DNA of 60,000 bases from Lineus longissimus (taxonomy: Eukaryota > Nemertea > Pilidiophora > Heteronemertea > Lineidae). Shown piece after piece: positions 28,001-36,946 of this stretch. How positions within the stretch are numbered: position 1 is the stretch's first letter; each line of letters starts with the position of its first letter. The notes beneath the pieces are model-generated. The model worked only from the letters and a program-made list of their open reading frames with translations, was not told where the DNA came from and searched no databases. The stretch spans positions 8,212,953 to 8,272,952 of the forward strand of contig NC_088324.1 in NCBI RefSeq assembly GCF_910592395.1, in the 5' to 3' direction. Made by a program: the position numbers and the translations under genes.

Positions 28001-31000
28001 ATTAATCTTATTGAGAGAAATTGACCTGTCCTGCAGGAGATTGGAATTTACAATACAAAGGGTCGTTTTTCATGACATTGTGCTCTACTGCGTATTCCTA
28101 GTCATAGTGAGTCGATCTGGAACCAATCTATCCTTGGCGCAGACAGGTTCAAATTGGCTATATCTTGAATAGATTGAATTGCGATGAAAATCTAATGCAA
28201 TAAAGGAGCAATATCGAAGAGACAAATTAATCAAACCAATTGTCCACAGACTCGGACCCTGAAATGGCACGATGTATGCGTGCATATAAAAGTATATCAA
28301 TTGGTCCCATAGAGATGATGAGGCAATGTCAATATGTCTTGTTCCTTCGTCAGCAATATGCCCCTTTTTATACGGAGAAGAAGGAGAACCCAGATAGGCC
28401 TTCACATGTCGGCTTCCAAATGGCTCGAACCAACTGTACTATCACTACTATAAATTTAAAATGCGTGCTCCTCCTACATGTAGCAATGTCTCGGCCAAAA
28501 AGGCACTTTGTCGACAGGCAAGCTAGAAGTTCAGCACCGTGAGCAGCTCCTTGGTAAGGCCATGTCAGGTTCTGCGCGCCTCTTCAGATACATCAAGTAT
28601 TGAAAGCTGTGGTGAGCTGAGCACATAAAAAGACCATGGTCACCTTAATTTGAAAATCCCTTCATAATCAAGGGCTACCTCTGACTAAAACAGCACAATA
28701 GACCACCAATTTGACCCCAGCTCCAGACTGCGGGAAAACCCAAGTCCAGCAACCAAAAGTACCAAAAATACATTTTTGTTTACATTTGAACTGCACACAT
28801 GCGTTTGTTTACAATTTCATTTCCCGCGAAATCGCGAAAATCAGGTGACCTGCAATCGTGGATTGAAAATAACATTAACCTGGGTTCAGCAAGTCAGCAG
28901 GTATACCGGCTGCTCCAATCATCCCCCTACAGCCAGCTGTTCAAAAGGTAATGTTTTTCACCCCACAGGGAGTGCAGGTAATCATGACTCCAGGGTTGTT
29001 TTGAGGGCAATATTGTAAGAGTTAGTCTTGAGTATGGGGACCTGAAGGTCCGTGTGAGCCACCTGGGGAGAGAAGACTAGTTGAACGATGGGATCTGACA
29101 CGGACACTACTATTGATCTCATTATATGAATACCATTTAATTACAAAAAAGTGAAAACAGATCATATCATATTCCTTGGCATAAATTAAAATAGGAGTGC
29201 GGGAACAAGGTTTTTTAGCAGGAGGAAAGCGAGAACATTTTGCGCCGTCGTATTCCGATTTGGCTGGTTAGTGGTGAAATCTGCTTTTAATTTTGCAAAT
29301 TAACATATTCGTTTTCTAGTTCTAACGTTGTCTGTAAAGATGCTTTCCCAATGCTTGGTCGGGCAAGAGACATTGCCAGGAAAACGTGACGTCATTTTGG
29401 CCATTCTTCTTACCGCACGCCCTCTCTCTCGGTGAAAGTTCCTGACATGGTGTGAAGTGGGAGGGCGCACAATGGGAACCACACTGCCGCGATGTTAATA
29501 GTTTCTATTTATAGAATTCAGCGGCAGAGATTTTAGGTACGGAAAAAGTGGATTAACTCGGCTAATCTCAATGGATTTTACCCTGGAATGTTTTCAAGGC
29601 GAGAGAAACATCTGATTTAAGTACTGCGCTTATTAGATTTCATGTTCAGGCCGAAGATTGGCCTAAAACGTGGACGAAAAGAGTGCATTATCGAGTGTTG
29701 GAGAGGTCACGTGATTGGACGAGAAACCTGAACAAAGTTTTCGTGCTTTTAGCTGTCAACATCAATGGCTATAATATACTCCTGCAGAATAGTAGAACTA
29801 ATAGAACTAATTTCCGAAGTTTCCAATAGTTTGAACACAAATCAGAACATCACCCATCAGCTGGACTCAGATCTGCATAAATTACGATAAATAATGAGGT
29901 CGTCGCTTCAATTTCGCAAAGAAAGTTGACTCCATTCGAAGGTTGTTTTGACCAAATTCTGTTGAACTCATCGTTATGAGGGCATTTGAACACATTCTCG
30001 TTGATCTTTTCTATAAACGTGTGAAGTTTCGTACCAAAATACGTTTCCGTAAAGGCTTAAAAAAGAAAATTCGTCACTTACAAATCATCGCTCCGGTAGA
30101 AATAAAAATGTCACCGCCATTTTCTTGACGATAGTACTCCAGGTAACCTCGGCGGGAAATTTAAAGCGGGGTCATCCGGGGTCAAACAACAGTTTTGCTC
30201 ACTACCGCCAACTGGTGATATAAATCGACACTAATCTATTTTATATCAAAACTTCTGTATCATGAAGACCTTTTCAACTTTATTTCAAGCTTTTATCTGC
30301 TGGAATAGAGCGTCAAAAAATTGTTTTTTCATTTACGCATTTTGCCCCCTGGGGAGCTGAATTTGAGTCGAATCGCCCAAATTTTTTTCCGTAAGCAACA
30401 TTTTCTGCGGTGTTTATAAGCAAGACTAGATTTGAAGTGCCTCGGTTGTATGATTACAAAATGCCCAACTTTGTCTACAGATGGCATGATGGAAGGATGG
30501 CAGGATGGGTGGAAGGACGGACACCAATCGAATAGCTATTTGACTAGCTCCGCTGACTTTGTCAGCTGAGCTAAAAACGCATCCCCATTTCTCAACCGAC
30601 AAATCGATGAAAAATATTTCATTTTTTTATCATTACAGCTCCTTGCAATGACAGGCCACCCGTTATTCGAAATGGCATCGTGCGTTACCACAAAATTCTT
30701 CACGGTAACAAGTCAAAGTACAGGTGTATGACAGGATTCAGGCTCAAAGGCAACAGTGTACTAACCTGTTCGTATGGAGAGTGGGTCGGGGACAAGCCAT
30801 ACTGTGAACCAGGTAAGAATCTCTTTAAATTTTGTAAAATTTGCGCTGAAGTTGTACAAAATCGAAATTTGAATTTGATGAGTAACTTTTATCTCCATTC
30901 AGCCCCCTCATTGCAAATGGAGATTGAGTTGACATTTCCAACAACTCCATACCAACAACTTGTTTATCAGGCTTTTAGCAAATCTGGTGCATTATTCCCC

Positions 31001-34000
31001 TAATGGAAATAAAGGGATGTATTGACAGTACCTCGGATAATGTGACAAGGGGTGATAAACCATCGCAAAACGTATCCCCCAGCCGCATCATTTATACAAC
31101 AACAACTTTTTGCTTTTCTGCCCGAGTTACCATGGTAATACATTACTGTGTTTTTGCTAATTGCCATCATAGGGTATCAACATCCATGCTTAAAAACATG
31201 GCTTTAAGAGAGACTGGAACTTATCAGTACTATTCCTGTTATACCAATATTTCAGTATTCATTATTCTGGCATAATTTTTACTTTCTTTTGGGACATAAT
31301 AAACTTTCTTTAAATAACAAGACCAAAAGGCCTGGTACTCAGCTGATAAACTGGAGACAAATCTGACTAGATCTTACTGACTTGGTAATCAATATTTAAC
31401 TCATGCTGTCTGTTTGAAAAGAGAATTCAAAATATTCTAAATTTATGTTTTTCAGTCTACTGCCCGTACCCCGGAACCATCAAACATGGCAAAATCCTCC
31501 TCAAAGGTGTCATTGGCAAGTACGAATACCGCGACTACGTCAAAAGGATTGGCCAAGGACAAGAAATCGAGTTCCAATGCGAGGCAGGGTACCGTCAAGT
31601 CGGGCCGACTGGCGCCACCTGCGTTGACGGAGTCTGGAGTCCCGACATCAAGCCAGAATGCGTCGAAGAGAAACACCCTGTCCTGGAGAAGCCATGGACG
31701 AGACGCGACAGAGCAAAACGGGCGTACGTTTCAAAGTCGACCCGTGGCGACTTGGTGTGGCTCGAGGACGAGAATGTTGATTATGATGACGATGATGAGG
31801 CTATAGGTGAGTAGATCAACAATAGGTGGCAGCACTTAGAACTTGATGAATTTCAAATAAAATATGACTCTATTCAAGAACGAATAAACTACTCTTACTA
31901 AAATGGATCCACATGTCTCGTCTCAGGTCCAACACCATCTAAAGCAAATTGAGTTTTATCATAAAATTATGCAAAGCAATTTTGAACATCTAAATATCTC
32001 TGTATCAAAAGACATTTCTTGACATTACATGAGATTTAATTTGACCTTCATCATTTTTCAGCTCTAGACTGCACAGTACCCTCTGGGCTCGAACACCTGC
32101 TACTCAATACCATCGAACACAAAGTCAAACTACTCTCGGGCAGCCTTGTCCCCAGTGGCTTCAGCGTCAAGATGGAGTGTAAGAAGGGGTACAAGGTTAA
32201 GGGAAGGAAGGGCAGCAAAATCAAATGCTCCGGTGGCGAGTGGTCACATGATTTCATGAAGTGCGCTCCAATGCACTGCCCGTTCAAGGGCACCCTTGAT
32301 CATGGAACCATTTACCTCAAGGCTGCTGGCGCCAATGTGAAATACCGCTCCTTCATGAGGAACCTCGTCCAAGGACAGGGATTGGTTTACGAATGCATGA
32401 ACGGTTATCACCTAGTCGGACCTGAGAATACAACATGCGATGATGGGAAGTGGAGCCCGTCAGTCAAGCCGATGTGTGTCAGGAACGAGCATCCTGATAT
32501 CGAGAGCCGAGGGAAAAGGTCAAAGAGGTCAATCCTGTCGACTATCGTCGATGCAGAGAATGACGTCAACAGGGGACAATATAAATGTAAGTCGATGTTC
32601 AAGAAATCAGTTTAGACATTTGTAGATAGGAGCAAATCTTTTTGCAATATATGTATGGTGCTCAAATAGTTGCCTGAGACATCTTAGCACTGTTTACCTT
32701 TGTCAACGAATTTTTGAAGACTTCAACAAGTGAATTTGTGATCTGATCTTAGTGGGGAGTTTTGATTCAGAGACGGATTAAGAAACCTGACCATACTTTG
32801 AAATGACCAGAACATGAAAATTTGCAGCTTCACAATCATCCGATTCTGATTATCCTGATTTCCGTATTCCAGACCTCAACTGCAAAGTCCCTCACAACAT
32901 CGAGTACATGACCATGAAGACCGTACAGGAGAGCGTCCCATTGGTTGCCGACAGCATCGTACCCAGCGGATTCAGCGTCCACGTCCAGTGTACGTACGGA
33001 TATGAACCCAATGATCCTGTGGTTGACGTCAAGTGCTCCGGTGGCCAGTGGATGAAGAAATTCCCAAAATGCGTTCCCTGTAAGTAGACAAGATTACTTT
33101 AGATTTTTTTGTCAAATTCAGTGTGATTGTAAGTCAAACATGTTAACTTAAAACCACATACGAAGTTAAACTTAAAGTGCTCAAAAAATGATAACATTTT
33201 TTTCCTGACAACTTATTCGGTGCATTTTTAATTTCAGCCTCATGTCAGGTTCCCCTCCTTCTGAACGGCATGTACCGCAACCAACAAGAGGACGTCATCA
33301 GGAAGTACGAGTTCCCCCACTTGGGGACGCTTGATTATGTCTGTGACGAGAACTACACTAACACAAGTGAGACCCACGTGAAGTGCATGTACGGAAAATG
33401 GACCCCTGAGGAACCCGGGTGCAAGAAAGTCTTCCGCCATTGCACCTTGCCGAATATCGATAACGCCCAGCTGAGATTTGATACGTCATACATGGATCTG
33501 GCACCTGGTACCGAGGTTTTAGTGAGCTGTCACGCCGGTTATGTCTTAGAAGGACAGAATAAGATCCAGTGCTCAGAGAACGGGACGTGGACGGAGACCA
33601 TCCCCAAGTGCAAACCATGTAAGTCAAATTGATTGAATAATTGATACTCGCAGAACAAACTTGGACGGTCGGAGAGAAATATTGTATCAAATAATCATTG
33701 GCATAAAGCAACTGCAGACGCAAACTAAGTCAGAATGCCAAACAAAACGGGAGTGTAGTACTGAATCACAAGACCTGGATATTCTACTTAGTAATTGCTC
33801 CACTAAATATTTCCGTATCTTACTAAATATTTTATCTGTTTTACTGAATATTTCCTCCACTTCAATTCCAGTCTGCAGAAACGGCCACATCGAATTCCAC
33901 AAGAAAGATAACCGCATCCTGCGCGGAAACAACATGAAAGTGATCAAGGGCGTCATGGAGGAGGACTGTCTTGCTCTCTGCCGATCTGAGTACACGTTTT

Positions 34001-36946
34001 ACTGCCTGTCTGTCGACTACTACCCTGCCGAGCGAAAGTGCCAGCTGAGCAAGGAGAACCAGCAGTCCAAGCCTGCCGACTTCATCTACATGGACGACGC
34101 TGTTCACTACGAGAAGATCTGCTTGCCCGTGACCTGCCCGAAGCCCGTAGAACTGACCAACGGAAATATCCTCATCACCAACCCAAACTTCACCGTCGGG
34201 AGTGTCATTTTCTTCTCCTGTAACCTAGGGTATCATCTCGATTCGAAGAGCCCGACGCAGGCCGAGTGTCAGCCAGATGCACTCTGGAGTGCCAACACCC
34301 CGACGTGCATTTCAGATAATGGTGAGTGTTGTGGCCAATGTTAATGAAATAAAAGAAAGAGGACTTATATTTGAGTCATAGAGAACTGATACTTCAAACA
34401 AATTCAGAGAAACATCACAACTGAATTTTCTACCACAAAGTTAACATTTCATATAACTTATCATCACTTAAAGACGTCTCATCCGAAACCTAGAACGAGG
34501 AGAAGATTAATTTCCAAATTTGACAGGACCAAAACTTAATTTTCTGTCTTCATATTACAGCACCTGCAAGTCCATCCAAGAAGACCCACCGCGACGACAA
34601 CCCCTGCCAACGTCTTCCAGCAAATACCAAAGTTATCATGTCCTACAAGGGAGTGCGCCTAGACTACCTCTTGAAGGGAATCATCCCCCACCGTGGCGTC
34701 ATCGTGTCCAGATGCGACGACGTTGGCGAATACATCATGGACGGCAGCCAGATGTTGGTCTGTAATAACGGAACGTGGATTGGGAAGAACCCTGAATGCA
34801 AGCGCATCAACAAATACCAAGGTAAGTCTAACAAAATTACATCAAACCAAGAATTAGTAAAGAGTGTTCTTTATCAATTTTGATCAAACTTATACATCTA
34901 ATTTGACATATTTAACTAATATTTCTAAAAAAGTTGATAACAATAGATATCAGGCAACAGATTTTGCCTTCAACTCTCGATTCTGAGCCAAAAAGTTGAA
35001 ATCAAACCATTCATTACAAAAAATGCAACGATTAATTAATCGATTTATCGATTTCAGTTCACTCTGTGCCAAGAATGAAACTGACCGTCACCAAGAACGA
35101 CTACACCATCTTGGAAGACGGCCGCGTCATGATCCGCCCAGGCAACAAGGTCACCATCGACTGTCATCTCTTCGTCCAGCACCTGATGGCACCGAGGTGG
35201 CGATGGAACAGCGGTACAAATGAGCGCCACCTACCAGGAGGCAAGAGACTACATGTTGGAAAAGTGAACGAGGAGAACTCTGGGATCTATACCTGCGTGA
35301 ATCCGCTGAACGGTCTGACCAACTCTATTCAGATTGATGTAGTCGGTAAGTTCCCTTCACAAAATATTTGAAAATGTCTAAGTTTACTCGAAATTTCTTC
35401 CTCAAAAGACTTATAAGATTTTTAGAATGCGAGCTCGGATTCTAACTCATGATGGTACCAGATGGAGGCATGCGTTTCTTATTCACTAAAGACAAACGCA
35501 ATTGGCCATTTGATCAAAGCAGAGCAAGGCCATAATATCACCAAGCTGAAATGGCCCCGACATCATATCGATATGCATCAAGAGCCAATGCAAACGAGAA
35601 AATCATACACTGAATAATCATTTAAATATCCTAAACATAACTTTTCTAATCAAATTTATCATCCTTTTCCAGCCCAAGAAACAGAATCACACTGCAGCCC
35701 ACCTCCAGCACCAGCCAGAGGCTACAAAGTACCTAACACCATCGATAACTTCGAAACCGGTTCCGCAGTCTTCTACTACTGCTCCCCTGGTTATAAACTA
35801 ATAGGAAACACAACCGTTTACTGCTACAATGACGGAACGTGGTCCGGCGTGCCACCAGAATGCGAGGCCGTAAAATGCCCCAAATTGGCGATACACGAGC
35901 CAGAGCTTACCATGACGTATTCCGGTAACACTGCTGGCGAGCGGGTTACGTTTATGTGTCGGGACGGTTACCATCTCCACGGGCAACAGGAGGCAACGTG
36001 TAAACACGTGTCGAAGGATAATCGGGCATATTGGGATCTCAGCCATGGGACGCCACACTGCAGAGGTAGGCATTACCATATCATCATGTTGAAATCATCT
36101 CAATTGAGATTCTAACGCAAATTTTCTCACTTGAAATCAAGTCTTATCTTTTATAGTTCATTCATTTTGAGAATCCTGTATTCATTATCGTCTTTGATTC
36201 CCAACTAATCATCTCTTCCCTCCTCTTTCCAGCCGTGACATGCCCCGACCTTGACGTCAGCGATGACCTAAACGTGGTCACCCGTGGCAAACGCTACACG
36301 GAAGAGATGCAGTTTGAGTGCAAAGACGCCAGTAAATACCTCACTGGAGTTGATAAAATCACGTGTCAGGCTGACGGCATGTGGTCAGACAGTGTACCAT
36401 CTTGTGTGGGTAAGCATCAGTTTGAGGCTTCAATGAGATTTATGCAAATTCACTTCTTGCACTCCTTTACCCAAAGTGAGCCAAGTTCAGAACTTAATCA
36501 ATCTCTTTACAAAATTGTTCCTTGCCCTCAACGAAACTTAGCAGCAATCGTTAATTTTGCTCTTGGGAGGCCATATATGTGAGGATGATAAAACTAAAAC
36601 AGTACGGAGAAATTAGGAGCATGGAGCCATTTGGGTTTCAGCTGCAGAAATAAGATCAATTGAGAGAACTTTTAATCATCTAAGACCTGACACATGTAAT
36701 AATGAGTCTTTTAATTTGTATCTTTCAGAGGTTTGCCAAGATCCCGGCACGCCCGCACACGGGTACCGGGTCCCCGACCTGGCCGCCATTGGCGACGTAT
36801 TTGCCAAGGGCACGCACATGACATTCGGCTGCGAAGAAAATTACGCACTCGAAGGATTGGAAGAAATCACATGCACGGGACGACAACTGCAATGGACGGG
36901 AATTTCTCCTGAATGTAAACATATACATGACGTATCAAAAAGATAA
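6851..36946 (+). CDS. Large multi-domain CCP/PAN/Ig protein gene, 17 exons visible, 5' end missing
   Basis: The exons join as 6851-7033, 13623-13802, 24840-25013, 25417-25602, 26324-26500, 26671-26862, 30639-30812, 31456-31806, 32062-32586, 32873-33079, 33238-33618, 33872-34321, 34561-34821, 35058-35345, 35673-36065, 36233-36409 and 36729-36946. Together they encode about 1,504 residues. The order is CCP1-13, PAN/apple, CCP14-15, Ig, CCP16-19, then a short tail and stop. Each CCP keeps four cysteines and the Gly-x-Trp core. All sixteen introns are phase 1 with GT-AG ends. No transmembrane segment is visible, so the product is probably secreted. CCP8 and CCP10 are followed by furin-type sites. 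CCP arrays bind other extracellular proteins. Ig plus CCPs is the layout of Drosophila Hikaru genki, and CCP arrays occur in Hasp and nematode LEV-9; a synaptic scaffold role is inference only. The N terminus is not seen, so orthology is open. Confidence 0.9.
8276..8319. repeat. Inverted repeat with 19-bp arms
   Basis: Arms 8276-8294 and 8301-8319 pair at 18 of 19 positions around a 6-nt loop. The single mismatch would be a G-U pair in RNA on one strand. It may be a transposon remnant; no function is inferred. Confidence 0.7.
10399..11000. repeat. Degenerate ~86-bp tandem array, about seven units
   Basis: Two landmarks recur in register. One is an ATACACTCAGGAATTCT-like word (10399, 10493, 10583, 10875). 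The other is an ACTAGAATGGGGTGGAA-like word (about 10455, 10541, 10627, 10709, 10795, 10975). The spacing is close to 86 bp. The minus-strand ORFs over this tract (10381-10662 and 10589-11008) are explained by the repeat and are not called as genes. Confidence 0.65.
12011..12138. repeat. Perfect 64-bp direct tandem duplication
   Basis: Positions 12011-12074 and 12075-12138 read identically. Perfect identity suggests either a recent event or an assembly artefact. Confidence 0.93.
12739..12868. repeat. 22-bp minisatellite, about six units
   Basis: The unit is close to CTAATTGCCATTTCTGAACA and starts at 12741, 12763 and 12785, with degenerate copies after that. It is intronic. Confidence 0.85.
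13623..13802 (+). CDS. Exon encoding CCP2
   Basis: Acceptor TTCTTTCCAG and donor GTAAGT bound a 180-bp phase 1-1 exon. It reads YCGPPPEIPNAKHNG to VGPRMSCS, with CNMGYY and the K-W-V Trp conserved. All four cysteines are present. Confidence 0.93.
15344..15640 (-). pseudogene. Possible degraded retroelement C-terminal (GIY-YIG nuclease-like) fragment
   Basis: A 98-codon minus-strand ORF contains AELPAHVADTGHIF followed by an Ile/Leu-rich stretch and LNSINNALWVLELW. The A-x-H-x-x-x-T-G-H spacing followed by an LN motif recalls the C terminus of the endonuclease region in Penelope-like and related retroelements. The resemblance is short, and the catalytic tyrosines of the nuclease and any reverse transcriptase are not seen nearby. 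If real it is a decayed fragment. It could equally be a chance ORF. Confidence 0.25.
17496..17643. repeat. Two direct copies of a ~37-bp word
   Basis: A word beginning CCATATTTGGTGCT and ending GGAATTAAACTGAAA occurs at 17496 and again at 17607, about 111 bp apart, with a few differences. It is intronic and has no evident role. Confidence 0.7.
22951..23319 (-). CDS. Unrecognised 122-codon ORF within the CCP-gene intron
   Basis: The frame on the minus strand is open from about 23345 to the stop at 22951. Its upstream end lacks an ATG: the codon at 23319 is TTG. The translation is mixed in composition, without low complexity, and includes SKIASLIAKE-like and LGTCIILARQAAARMPG stretches. I recognise no family, and no convincing splice acceptor defines it. 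It may be a decayed exon or a chance frame. Confidence 0.18.
   Translation of the reverse strand: MRCQDFEYVCDSIKNPTNQIYDNETSLEVLVDKTKRVADKMNRIFEDMYVHSPKIASLIAKESSVTFAIGAPPLEAGLSPHTYDCDHLGTCIILARQAAARMPGLITDTKNSKLSCLFKTYE
23753..23767. promoter_or_regulatory. Perfect AGGTCA-n3-TGACCT palindrome
   Basis: The 15 bases match the consensus estrogen-response-element arrangement exactly, two inverted AGGTCA half sites spaced by three bases. A further TGACCTT lies about 20 bp downstream. The site lies in an intron. Occurrence by chance or within an old repeat is likely, so only the sequence match is claimed. Confidence 0.35.
24715..24805. repeat. Cluster of AAGGTCA-type words just upstream of the CCP3 exon
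   Basis: AAGGTCA, or a one-base variant, recurs about eight times within 90 bp. The cluster ends about 35 bp before the CCP3 acceptor. A similar small cluster lies at about 21567-21620. This looks like a degenerate short-unit repeat. Confidence 0.6.
24840..25013 (+). CDS. Exon encoding CCP3
   Basis: Acceptor CTCTTGCAG and donor GTAAGT bound a 174-bp phase 1-1 exon. It reads RSCGHPGDIDNGRRIG to GATPRCI. It has the CDIGYK core and the GKW Trp with four cysteines. Confidence 0.94.
25417..25602 (+). CDS. Exon encoding CCP4
   Basis: A 186-bp phase 1-1 exon reads IECPHLPPPEHG to GTEALCE, with CDRGYQL and a conserved Trp. The acceptor is CCATTGCAG and the donor GTAAGT. Confidence 0.94.
26324..26500 (+). 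CDS. Exon encoding CCP5
   Basis: A 177-bp phase 1-1 exon reads VDCGEPKPLYNG to DETPNCF. The third-position aromatic of the usual C-x-x-G-Y core is replaced: the core reads CNKDTLF. The four cysteines and GKW remain. Confidence 0.93.
26671..26862 (+). CDS. Exon encoding CCP6
   Basis: A 192-bp phase 1-1 exon reads PCKIPMITNG to LIPHCTP. It is slightly extended by an acidic loop (DLDDNEAQD). The core reads CIHGHQL, and the GTW Trp is present. Confidence 0.93.
27545..30577. mobile_element. Possible ~3-kb non-autonomous transposon in the CCP6-CCP7 intron
   Basis: The left boundary is proposed at a small palindrome (AGGCCCAAGGGCCT, 27551-27564) preceded by AACAAG. The right boundary is proposed at a hairpin (AGCTCCGCTGAC paired with GTCAGCTGAGCT, 30546-30571) followed by CTAAAAA. 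The right end is preceded by GGACGGACACC-type sequence, a common lead-in to such ends in marine invertebrate repeats. A similar left end occurs at about 31316. No transposase is seen, and the interior may be composite. Confidence 0.35.
30639..30812 (+). CDS. Exon encoding CCP7
   Basis: A 174-bp phase 1-1 exon reads PCNDRPPVIRNG to GDKPYCEP. It has a CMTGFRL core and the GEW Trp. Confidence 0.94.
31456..31806 (+). CDS. Exon encoding CCP8, furin-type site and acidic tail
   Basis: This 351-bp phase 1-1 exon encodes a CCP with a long insert between the first and second cysteines (YCPYPGTIKHG to KPECV). A basic run, RRDRAKR, follows, and it fits the R-x-K/R-R furin consensus. The rest is an acidic segment ending DYDDDDEA. 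Its layout is repeated in CCP10, see the duplicated module. Cleavage is inferred from the motif only. Confidence 0.93.
   Translation, partial: STARTPEPSNMAKSSSKVSLASTNTATTSKGLAKDKKSSSNARQGTVKSGRLAPPALTESGVPTSSQNASKRNTLSWRSHGRDATEQNGRTFQSRPVATWCGSRTRMLIMMTMMRL
32062..32586 (+). CDS. Exon encoding CCP9, CCP10 and a second furin-type site
   Basis: This 525-bp phase 1-1 exon carries two CCPs with no intron between them. CCP9 (LDCTVPSGLEHLL to FMKCAP) has a LVPSGFSV motif. CCP10 (HCPFKGTLDHG to KPMCV) resembles CCP8 and is followed by RGKRSKR, again an R-x-K-R site, then an acidic stretch. The missing intron marks loss in one half of a tandem duplication. Confidence 0.93.
32873..33079 (+). CDS. 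Exon encoding CCP11
   Basis: A 207-bp phase 1-1 exon reads LNCKVPHNIEYM to FPKCVP. It shares IVPSGFSV and CSGGQW with CCP9, so the two are recent paralogs. Confidence 0.93.
33238..33618 (+). CDS. Exon encoding CCP12 and CCP13
   Basis: A 381-bp phase 1-1 exon holds two CCPs. CCP12 runs SCQVPLLLNG to EEPGC with an atypical CDENYTN core, and CCP13 runs HCTLPNIDNA to IPKCKP with CHAGYVL. Both have the conserved Trp. Confidence 0.93.
33872..34321 (+). CDS. Exon encoding PAN/apple domain and CCP14
   Basis: This 450-bp phase 1-1 exon begins with a PAN/apple domain (about residues 2-88 of the exon). Its six cysteines lie in VCR, EDC, ALC, FYC, RKC and KIC, and HYEKICLP ends it. A CCP follows (TCPKPVELTNG to TPTCIS). 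PAN domains bind protein or carbohydrate ligands. It is the only PAN domain seen in the gene. Confidence 0.92.
34561..34821 (+). CDS. Exon encoding CCP15 with a charged linker
   Basis: A 261-bp phase 1-1 exon starts with a Ser/Lys-rich linker. The CCP then runs PCQRLPANTKV to NPECKR, with a long spacing before the second cysteine and CDDVGEYI in place of the usual core. The GTW Trp is present. Confidence 0.88.
35058..35345 (+). CDS. Exon encoding an immunoglobulin domain
   Basis: This 288-bp phase 1-1 exon encodes a single Ig fold. It shows VTIDC (B strand Cys), WRW (C strand Trp) and NSGIYTC (F strand) with the expected spacing, and ends in a G-strand-like SIQIDVV. An Ig domain followed by CCPs is the order in Hikaru genki-type proteins. 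Confidence 0.92.
35673..36065 (+). CDS. Exon encoding CCP16 and CCP17
   Basis: A 393-bp phase 1-1 exon encodes two CCPs. The first runs HCSPPPAPARGY to PPECE with CSPGYKL. The second runs KCPKLAIHEP to TPHCR with CRDGYHL and an extended loop before its Trp. Confidence 0.93.
36233..36409 (+). CDS. Exon encoding CCP18
   Basis: A 177-bp phase 1-1 exon reads VTCPDLDVSDD to VPSCV. The core is CKDASKYL, and the GMW Trp is present. Confidence 0.92.
36729..36946 (+). CDS. Terminal exon encoding CCP19 and stop
   Basis: After acceptor TATCTTTCAG the exon reads VCQDPGTPAHGY to ISPECKH. It ends with a short tail, HIHDVSKR, and TAA at 36944-36946. A cryptic donor, GTAAAC, lies at the last CCP cysteine, so an alternative continuation is conceivable. 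No hydrophobic anchor follows in this reading. Confidence 0.9.
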
